Part shown: positions 27,611 through 33,310 of the stretch, piece after piece
Layout: each line of letters begins with the position of its first letter
Position numbering within the stretch: position 1 is the first letter of the stretch
Origin: an uncultured Blautia sp.
GTDB taxonomy: Bacteria; Bacillota; Clostridia; Lachnospirales; Lachnospiraceae
Direction: 5' to 3'
Length of the DNA: 33,310 nucleotides
Assembly: GCF_934371575.1 (NCBI RefSeq)
Contig: NZ_CAKRNY010000040.1
Location: 1 to 33,310, forward strand
The notes under the pieces: generated by a model
Seen by the model: the letters and a program-made list of their open reading frames with translations, nothing else
Told to the model about the DNA's origin: nothing
Databases searched by the model: none
Made by a program: the position numbers and the translations under genes

Positions 27611-29339
27611 AATGTCTATGCCCTCCGCTATTCTTCAACGGCAAATTCAACCCTGAAATCTGGGGATTTGAACGCAAGAACACATCATAGCCTATTTCTT
27701 CAAGCTTTCCCTCAAATACCACTTCTTCCAGATCTTCGCAATCCATAAAAGCATAACCTTCTACATTTTTTACAGATTCCGGGATTACCATTTCCTTAAG
27801 CTTTTTGCAACCAGAAAATGCTGAAGCTCCAATTTCTTCCAATTTGTTTGATAAAACAACCTTCTCCAGTTCCCTACAATATTGAAATGCATAAGCCTCT
27901 ATTTTCTTCGTATTATTGTCTATAGAATATTCTCCCTTTTTGCCAATCGGACATCTGGTCAATTGCGTGCCTGCTTTATTATACAAAACACCTTTCCTGG
28001 ATGAAAAATATTCATTATCATCACTGACATTAATCTCTTCCAATATATGATCATATGTAAAATCCTCTTCAATTTCCGTTACAGAAGCAGGGATTTCAAT
28101 GGTCTTTTTTGCTTCTGGGCAAGTCAATAGCCTGGTTTGGTTTTTGTCATAAAGCACACCGTCCACACTGGAATAAGCTTTATTTTCCTTATCAACATTT
28201 ATTGATTCCAGCGATTTACAGTCCAAAAATACCAGATTAGAAATCTCATTAACGTCTTTTGAAATGTATATTTCCTTAACATTATACATGCCGCAAAAGC
28301 TGCAATTACCAATATATTTGATTCCATCCAAAACAACAATTCTGTTTATTTCGTCACGATATTCATACCAGGGAGAATTATCAAAATTATAATCCTTCAT
28401 TCTTACATCTTCGCCATCCAGCACTAAGGTTCCATCAGAAAAATATCCCCACCAGAGATCTTCTTCTATTCCCCTGTTAACTGTCTTTATAGCCTGGTAG
28501 ACGTATTTTTCATTATCAATGGTAAACGTTATGTCTGTATATCCTGTTTTAAAAATCATCAATACAAACCATCCAACAATCAATACTAAGGAAAAAACGC
28601 TATAAAATATATCCACAGCGCCCTCATACGATACTGTAACCAAATTAAGCAGCCAGTCCATCAATTTTCCACAAAGTTTATTCAACGGATATGATATAAG
28701 GAGAACCGTTATAACCAATAGAACTATATTCTTATACAAAATAATATCATATAGCCATGCATACAGCTGGACTCCCAATAATGTAGGAAACAGCACACAC
28801 AGAAATCCCAACATAAACGGGTTTATAAAGAAATACAACATACATCTAAATACAAATATATATGCACCCCATTCATACTCAGCCACTCCCTGAACACCTT
28901 TTGCAAAACCGTATATAAAATTTAATCCGACCCAAATCCCAATCGTTACATAACTGATCGGACTTTCTAATAATTTTATAGGATATAAGCTATATGATAT
29001 GCTCAAAAAGCAAGACAGGCATGTGCTTCCCAGGAACATAAAAATATCGTCTAAATAAGTTCCATCCTCTATACACATCCCAATTATACGCGAGATGAAC
29101 GTAACCTGCAGCATACATAACACGAAAAAAACTAATTCAAATCCATCACCATCTACAACCTCTATTACATTCTCCATTGACAAATGAATGTCAAAGTTTT
29201 CAACAAGCGTAACCATAAATTCCTTTAGTATTTCAAAACCTGAAGCAGATCTGATTATGACGATTCCCAGTATAGCACCTGTTATTAACAGATATATCAA
29301 AGACATCGGTGAAAAACGCGCTCCATATTTCTTTATCAT
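27594..29339 (-). CDS. Membrane protein with BspA-type leucine-rich repeats
   Basis: This 581-residue protein has seven or eight membrane helices in residues about 11-265, then a soluble domain of about 310 residues. From about 310 on this contains LRR_5 (BspA/TpLRR) repeats such as IEAYAFQYCRELEKVVLSNK and IGASAFSGCKKLKEMVIPE. Such repeats bind proteins. I start at the ATG nine bases after GAGGT; a TTG six bases upstream is too close to it. The last repeat is incomplete, and the final codons (SSFHN and stop) fall on the antisense of the broken epimerase, so the original C-terminus seems lost. It is fourth in the ATPase operon and is the likely membrane effector or receptor; this is inferred. 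Confidence 0.75.
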   Translation of the reverse strand: MIKKYGARFSPMSLIYLLITGAILGIVIIRSASGFEILKEFMVTLVENFDIHLSMENVIEVVDGDGFELVFFVLCMLQVTFISRIIGMCIEDGTYLDDIFMFLGSTCLSCFLSISYSLYPIKLLESPISYVTIGIWVGLNFIYGFAKGVQGVAEYEWGAYIFVFRCMLYFFINPFMLGFLCVLFPTLLGVQLYAWLYDIILYKNIVLLVITVLLISYPLNKLCGKLMDWLLNLVTVSYEGAVDIFYSVFSLVLIVGWFVLMIFKTGYTDITFTIDNEKYVYQAIKTVNRGIEEDLWWGYFSDGTLVLDGEDVRMKDYNFDNSPWYEYRDEINRIVVLDGIKYIGNCSFCGMYNVKEIYISKDVNEISNLVFLDCKSLESINVDKENKAYSSVDGVLYDKNQTRLLTCPEAKKTIEIPASVTEIEEDFTYDHILEEINVSDDNEYFSSRKGVLYNKAGTQLTRCPIGKKGEYSIDNNTKKIEAYAFQYCRELEKVVLSNKLEEIGASAFSGCKKLKEMVIPESVKNVEGYAFMDCEDLEEVVFEGKLEEIGYDVFLRSNPQISGLNLPLKNSGGHRHSSFHN

Positions 29340-29390
29340 AATCAATATACCTCATTGAATTTTTCTTTCGTATAAATGCTATATCAAAGT

Positions 29391-29555
29391 TCACCTATAA
29401 TATGCTGTATATATGTATGCAATTACCAAAATAACCACCATCAAAATTCCCATCACCACCGCCCGTGGCCAGCGACCAGTGATCAGGTCTATAAAGATGC
29501 CTACAATAATTGAAAAGCTTATAAATTCTATTAAGAACATTGCAAGTACGTTCAT
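29391..29555 (-). CDS. 54-residue two-helix membrane peptide
   Basis: This small gene lies in the gap between two larger ones. The peptide begins MNVLAMFLIEFIS and ends YIYTAYYR. It has two hydrophobic segments (about 3-26 and 34-52) joined by a polar turn, DLITGRWPRA, like a helical hairpin. A GAGG site lies six bases before the ATG and includes the stop codon of the upstream gene, so it is translationally coupled to it. It is third in the four-gene ATPase operon. Size and build recall holins and other small pore formers, or a small regulatory subunit of the next membrane protein. No family is recognised. Confidence 0.7.
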   Translation of the reverse strand: MNVLAMFLIEFISFSIIVGIFIDLITGRWPRAVVMGILMVVILVIAYIYTAYYR

Positions 29556-29563
29556 ACTATTCC

Positions 29564-29998
29564 TCACAAATAAATCGTCATTCCACCTTGATTATTGTTA
29601 TTGATAATTTTTTCAGCTTTCTGGCTGCCAATATAGATGCCGGTTCCAGTATTTCTATTGTCATTCTGGTTTATCTGCTGAATCAGACTTTGATTTTCAT
29701 TTAGGAACTCAACAATCTCATTAAACAGCTCCTTCGGTTTTTCCTTTCCTTCCAGGTCTTCATAAATGTCTTCTACATCTCGTTCAGGTTTCTTTATATT
29801 TACTGCATCTAACGTAGAAACCCGTTCTACAAACTGCAAAGCATTTTCCTTAGATGAGAAATAAGCAATGATCTTGTTCTCCAGCGGAGTCCATAAGCAC
29901 TTCTGAAGTACAGATGTACCTACGTTTTTTATAGACTCTTTGATTTTTAAATTCTTAACTGCCCATTCACTAATCGCCATCAAAATCGTTGTATTCAT
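29564..29998 (-). CDS. Small protein with an amyloid-motif-like C-terminal tail
   Basis: This 144-residue protein has a helical N-terminal part (about 1-110) with KCLWTPLENKIIAYFSSK and an acidic middle, RDVEDIYEDLEG. The last 27 residues are unlike the rest: Asn- and Gly-rich with short beta strands, TGTGIYIGSQKAEKIINN then NNQGGMTIYL. This resembles the RHIM-like and other bacterial amyloid signalling motifs (the I-x-I-G core) found beside NLR-type ATPases, and also the GDKIIN repeats of effector-associated proteins. I cannot assign the exact class. It starts 17 bases after the ATPase gene with a GGAGGG site. An adaptor that polymerises when the ATPase is triggered would fit, but this is inference. 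Confidence 0.65.
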   Translation of the reverse strand: MNTTILMAISEWAVKNLKIKESIKNVGTSVLQKCLWTPLENKIIAYFSSKENALQFVERVSTLDAVNIKKPERDVEDIYEDLEGKEKPKELFNEIVEFLNENQSLIQQINQNDNRNTGTGIYIGSQKAEKIINNNNQGGMTIYL

Positions 29999-30015
29999 AT
30001 TTCACCCTCCATCCT

Positions 30016-31863
30016 TTACGCATCAATATTTTTAATCTTGTTCTCTAACCTTGTAATTTCATTCTGAATATCGTATGTATACATATTTCCAGAATACTCA
30101 ATTGACTTCAACACCCCTTCCAGCAATCTTTTTGCCTGAATCTTACTTCCAAAACAGCTATAGTACTCTCCTAATGTTCCATTACTTTTTACTTTCCTGT
30201 GTAATTCTTTTTCTTTCTCAATGAGCAGATCAATGTAAAGAAAAAGCTGTATAAATATTTCATACTGACCGACCGTATTCATCAGCTGAAAACTTGAAGT
30301 AAAATCACAGGCATCATCCTCCTCATCAAAAAAATAATCCTCCCGATACATCTCCAGAAGTACACTATCTGATTTAAATAGATGCCAAATTTCTTCTCCT
30401 CTGCTAGTTAGATACAAGTATTTGCTTTTCTGTATTGGATTTTTCCAATTATAGGTTTCTTCCAAAATCTCTGTATCCAAAAAATGTTTTACCACTCGTT
30501 CCAGAGACTCCCTAATTCCAGGATCACTGCCAAATATCCTTTCAAAATAATCAAATAATCTTTTCTCCATTATCAACTTTCTTTCCCGCATAAAAAAACT
30601 CATCACCAACAGACTAAGCATACTGTCATCGTTAAACTCATCATTTAACATTGCGTTCGGGACAACTACACTTTTCTCACCTCTATATACAGCATTATTT
30701 CCACAAGCTATTGCCCGCAAAACGCTTATGTTATTAAACAGGTAATCCGTTTTTGACATATTAAGAAAGTCTCTTCTTCGTTCCCCTCTTAAAAGCCATA
30801 CTTTATTCATCAAAATCTTTTTATAGATTTTCTTCATGCTTTCAAAATCATAATTACATAAATTGCTAATCATATCCGAATACTTATGGTTGAACTTATT
30901 TGCCAAAGTCATTATGATTTCATAAGCATCATCCCACACTTCTTCCATTCCATTTTTATCAATAATCGTATCTCTTTTCAATGAAAAGTATTTCACCATA
31001 TCTACTGGCTTTTCTTTATGTAAAACAGTTACCGGATGATATGCTTTTATTTCTTCTGTCTTAACTAGCTCTTCATATGTTGACGGTCTCATACTGAATA
31101 TCAAATTTACCGCCAAATTCTTTTTCGCAGAATCTATATATTTATCATTTATTAAGCCTGAAAAAAATGATAAAATACTTTTGGCTATCTTCCCTCGTAT
31201 TTCCTTGTTCAATACCTCCGTATTGTCAATTACAATAACAATATTATGAATCGCCATACAATAATAATTTAAATAGAAACTCAGTTTCGACACCATATAA
31301 GCATAAGGATATTTCTGCTCTGCACGCTGTAGCTTCAATAATCTGATATCTTGTGCACTTTTTCCAATCAATTCTACAGAAGATACATTCTCAAGCAATG
31401 AACAATACGTTTCTTTTATATAATCAAAAAATAAATTATGTCCTTCTATAGAATAGAAATTTTCTCTAAATCCATATCTTTCTTCTAAAGCGGTACATAC
31501 ACATGAAATACTATTAATTATATACTCATTTGCATCCTTTTCTAACAATACCCCCCGGAAACTCATAGATATACATGCAATATCTTTCGCTTCGTCAAAA
31601 ACCACTGCATTATCAGACAGACCAAATACATTTTTTAAAAAAGTAGTTTTACCAATTCCTTCTTTTCCTAGGAAATAAATAATCTTACTTTCACAATCAA
31701 GAAACAGCCGCATTAATTCTCTTTCCAATTCAGGATCCTCTACATAAACAGATTCCTCTTTAGGAGTACCCAAATAAAATTCAATTGCTCTACGATAGGT
31801 ATTCGCGAATTCGCTTCTGTATGTTTCTGGTGAAACAGGTGTATCTTTTATTCTTTTTTTCAT
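30016..31863 (-). CDS. P-loop ATPase, STAND/Orc-like, probable sensor
   Basis: This 615-residue soluble protein has Walker A GKEGIGKT (66-73), Walker B NIVIVIDNTE (D213) and a sensor-like Arg in LIFSMRPSTYEEL (R259). After the ATPase core come a helical region and a winged-helix-like segment (about 430-490, ending YLYLTSRGEEIWHLF). The helical C-terminus (about 505-615) is probably a recognition or oligomerisation domain. There is no nuclease, methylase or transposase motif. The pattern fits a STAND or Orc/Cdc6-like ATPase acting as a switch. GGAG precedes the ATG and a good promoter lies at 31926-31954. It is first in the four-gene operon. Assignment to a named defence family is not possible from sequence alone. 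Confidence 0.75.
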   Translation of the reverse strand: MKKRIKDTPVSPETYRSEFANTYRRAIEFYLGTPKEESVYVEDPELERELMRLFLDCESKIIYFLGKEGIGKTTFLKNVFGLSDNAVVFDEAKDIACISMSFRGVLLEKDANEYIINSISCVCTALEERYGFRENFYSIEGHNLFFDYIKETYCSLLENVSSVELIGKSAQDIRLLKLQRAEQKYPYAYMVSKLSFYLNYYCMAIHNIVIVIDNTEVLNKEIRGKIAKSILSFFSGLINDKYIDSAKKNLAVNLIFSMRPSTYEELVKTEEIKAYHPVTVLHKEKPVDMVKYFSLKRDTIIDKNGMEEVWDDAYEIIMTLANKFNHKYSDMISNLCNYDFESMKKIYKKILMNKVWLLRGERRRDFLNMSKTDYLFNNISVLRAIACGNNAVYRGEKSVVVPNAMLNDEFNDDSMLSLLVMSFFMRERKLIMEKRLFDYFERIFGSDPGIRESLERVVKHFLDTEILEETYNWKNPIQKSKYLYLTSRGEEIWHLFKSDSVLLEMYREDYFFDEEDDACDFTSSFQLMNTVGQYEIFIQLFLYIDLLIEKEKELHRKVKSNGTLGEYYSCFGSKIQAKRLLEGVLKSIEYSGNMYTYDIQNEITRLENKIKNIDA

Positions 31864-31925
31864 TACACCATCTCCTTTTTTGGAAACTTAATTATCAGTT
31901 TTTATTTTCCTTTGTTTATGTTTCA

Positions 31926-31954
31926 ATCATACTACATTATTTATTTTTTGTAAA
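31926..31954 (-). promoter_or_regulatory. Promoter of the four-gene ATPase operon
   Basis: The minus strand reads TTTACA (31949-31954), 17 bases, then TATGAT (31926-31931), about 60 bases before the ATPase ATG. It diverges from the XRE regulator promoter about 115 bases away. Confidence 0.5.
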
Positions 31955-32066
31955 TATAAGATATATGATTCTATGTGTTTATTTTGGTCTTTTGTTATAA
32001 TGCACAATTTTTATTTATTTTTTTGTTATTTTTCTAAATATTTGTTATCTATTTTTAGTTTTTGTA

Positions 32067-32095
32067 TTGACTGTTTTGGAGGTAGCTATTATAAT
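32067..32095 (+). promoter_or_regulatory. XRE regulator promoter with operator-like repeats
   Basis: TTGACT (32067-32072), 17 bases, then a perfect TATAAT (32090-32095). The stretch TTGACTGTTTTGGAGGTAG (32067-32085) recurs with three changes at 32120-32138, where it includes the gene's own ribosome binding site. CTGTTTT and AAAACAG form an inverted pair around the -10. Such repeats suit autoregulation by the XRE protein. Confidence 0.65.
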
Positions 32096-32144
32096 GTAAA
32101 ACAGATAGCAATTTGTAATTTGACAGTTTAGGAGGTAAACAAGA

Positions 32145-32759
32145 TTGAAAAAAGAACAGTATGCTACCCCTAAGGCAAATACTGTGCCTCATTACGACGC
32201 ACAAGCCCTGGGGAATACGATTCGCGTTCTACGCGAAAGTCTCCAGCTAACGCAAACGGAGCTAGGAACACTCTCTTCATTCAGCACAGCTGAAATTTCC
32301 AAACTGGAGACAGGAGCCCGAAAAAAAATTCCAATAGAATCTTTGATTAGAATTGCGCCTCACTTGAATGTATCACTAGACTACTTATTGGTCCAATGCA
32401 TTTTAGATTACAAAAGTGACCATGAGCAGTTTTACGATTACAATGGAAATGAAATTGACCTGTATCAAATTGCCCGAAATATCTATACAGTCGATTCATC
32501 CCTTTTGTTAATCTTGTCTTCACCAGATTTTCTTGCAGACAGGGAAACGATAGAATGGCTAAAAGAATGGGTTCGTTTAAAGTCTTCCATAGAGAATGCA
32601 CCAGAAAAAACAAGACTTTTTCAAAGAATTTTTATGGACTTTAAAGACTACTGCCAGAAATTCATACGTACATTATCACATTCCGTTTCTGGCAATAACG
32701 AAATAAAAAATCAAAACGAAACCAACAAATTCACACCACAGAAAGGAGAATGTATCTAA
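32145..32759 (+). CDS. XRE-family transcriptional regulator
   Basis: This 204-residue protein starts at a TTG, eight bases after GGAGGT. The helix-turn-helix domain spans about 19-76 (LRESLQLTQTELGTLSSFST, then EISKLETGARKKI and IAPHLNVSLDYLL). The C-terminal half is helical with no known ligand or protease domain; its end is Asn- and Lys-rich. It is divergent from the ATPase operon, and the shared 280-base region holds both promoters, so it may regulate both. It resembles Cro/CI-type regulators of mobile elements. Confidence 0.85.
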   Translation: MKKEQYATPKANTVPHYDAQALGNTIRVLRESLQLTQTELGTLSSFSTAEISKLETGARKKIPIESLIRIAPHLNVSLDYLLVQCILDYKSDHEQFYDYNGNEIDLYQIARNIYTVDSSLLLILSSPDFLADRETIEWLKEWVRLKSSIENAPEKTRLFQRIFMDFKDYCQKFIRTLSHSVSGNNEIKNQNETNKFTPQKGECI

Positions 32760-32849
32760 TGGTTCTGTTACGCTTTCGTTCAAAGTTCCTGCCTTATGCC
32801 GCAGGGACCTGCCACAGTATACTGCGAAAAAAAATGAAGGAGGTCCACT

Positions 32850-33209
32850 ATGTATTCCATTACCGAACGCCCCGAACACCTCTCTGGTGCCGATCTAAAA
32901 GACATCAAGACAAAACTCTACTACGAACAGCTTTTAGAGTATTTAGCATTCCCGATGCTGCATTGTGCATTGGACTTGCAGCCACATTATACAACGCAGC
33001 ATCTGCAGTGTGGTTTTTATACTAACAACTCCCGCGTGGTCCTTTGGGTTCCGGTTCACCAAACATTCTCATTGACAGAGATACTGAACCACATCCAGAC
33101 TGCACTACGGGAACAGTGTCCTAAGCTGATAGACGAAATAACAGCCAACAGCTGCATTTCCGGGTTCACACTGGAGTTAGCGAGGAGCCATCTTAATAAT
33201 AAAAATTGA
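32850..33209 (+). CDS. Unknown 119-residue protein
   Basis: I do not recognise this soluble alpha/beta protein. AAGGAGG lies six bases before the ATG, which makes the start secure. It is 90 bases downstream of the XRE gene on the same strand and is followed by a terminator hairpin, so the two probably form one transcript. It has no membrane segment and no zinc motif (its cysteines are scattered). Overlapping frames upstream (32750-33025) are less convincing. Confidence 0.65.
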   Translation: MYSITERPEHLSGADLKDIKTKLYYEQLLEYLAFPMLHCALDLQPHYTTQHLQCGFYTNNSRVVLWVPVHQTFSLTEILNHIQTALREQCPKLIDEITANSCISGFTLELARSHLNNKN

Positions 33210-33236
33210 TTGCCTGCAGACGAAAGAAGGGGCTGT

Positions 33237-33260
33237 GAAAAAACTCGATTGAGTTTTTTC
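33237..33260. terminator. Terminator after the 119-residue gene
   Basis: A perfect 10-bp stem, GAAAAAACTC (33237-33246) with GAGTTTTTTC (33251-33260), has a GATT loop. The A and T runs are built into the stem, so it can work in both directions. Confidence 0.75.
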
Positions 33261-33310
33261 GCATCTCCCTTTTTGTACCTGTTGTGTATAAATGACTGAA
33301 ATCATGCGCA

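Noticed and set aside
32750..33025. 91-residue frame between and over the XRE and 119-residue genes
   Set aside because: Arg-rich and unlike a protein family. The only close ribosome site is two bases from its first ATG, while the overlapping 119-residue frame has an ideal site.
1..33310. CRISPR arrays, tRNA or rRNA genes, and complete insertion sequences
   Set aside because: No regularly spaced repeats, cloverleaf sequences, rRNA motifs or transposase genes were seen on either strand.

Overview
The window looks like a chromosomal piece of a low-to-mid GC anaerobic Firmicute, most likely a Lachnospiraceae gut bacterium (Blautia, Dorea or a relative). The grounds are the protein styles: a 387-residue ACT-type SerA, a giant double-activase protein of the 2-hydroxyacyl-CoA dehydratase type, a SpoVB-like flippase, strong AGGAGG ribosome binding sites and consensus sigma-A promoters. 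This is a judgement from family resemblance; no search was run.

Positions 1-20210 are housekeeping sequence. At the left edge a 32-codon membrane peptide faces a consensus antisense promoter, which looks like a type I toxin-antitoxin locus. Next come five minus-strand biosynthetic genes, in transcription order leuB, ilvD, ilvB, serC and serA, with the last three coupled by overlaps. Then follow yajC and tgt (minus), a divergently transcribed 1416-residue activase-related protein (plus), and a minus-strand unit hisH-hisF-ung-SpoVB-like flippase that ends at a shared convergent terminator. An OmpR-type two-component pair (minus) and a 77-residue orphan protein (plus) close the core.

From about 20250 to the right end the sequence is visibly richer in A+T and looks accessory. 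It holds a Panacea-domain antitoxin with a four-helix membrane partner, whose promoter contains a near-consensus LexA (SOS) box. A decayed stretch with a frameshifted gene remnant and a perfect 17-bp hairpin follows, then a 164-residue helical protein and a 757-residue polytopic membrane protein. Next is a plus-strand surface-sugar pair: a UDP-sugar dehydrogenase fused to an XRE DNA-binding domain, and a nucleotide-sugar epimerase that is frameshifted and cut off at its 3' end.

The epimerase is cut by an island whose main content is a compact minus-strand four-gene operon. In transcription order it encodes a P-loop ATPase, a small protein with an amyloid-motif-like C-terminal tail, a 54-residue two-helix membrane peptide that is easy to miss, and a multi-helix membrane protein with BspA-type leucine-rich repeats. 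This has the layout of a sensor-ATPase / adaptor / membrane-effector immune or regulated cell-death system and is the best candidate here for an undescribed system. Its last gene ends by running a few codons into antisense epimerase sequence, so the right-hand partner of the junction was probably also truncated. A divergent XRE regulator with repeated operator-like sequences and a 119-residue unknown protein complete the window.
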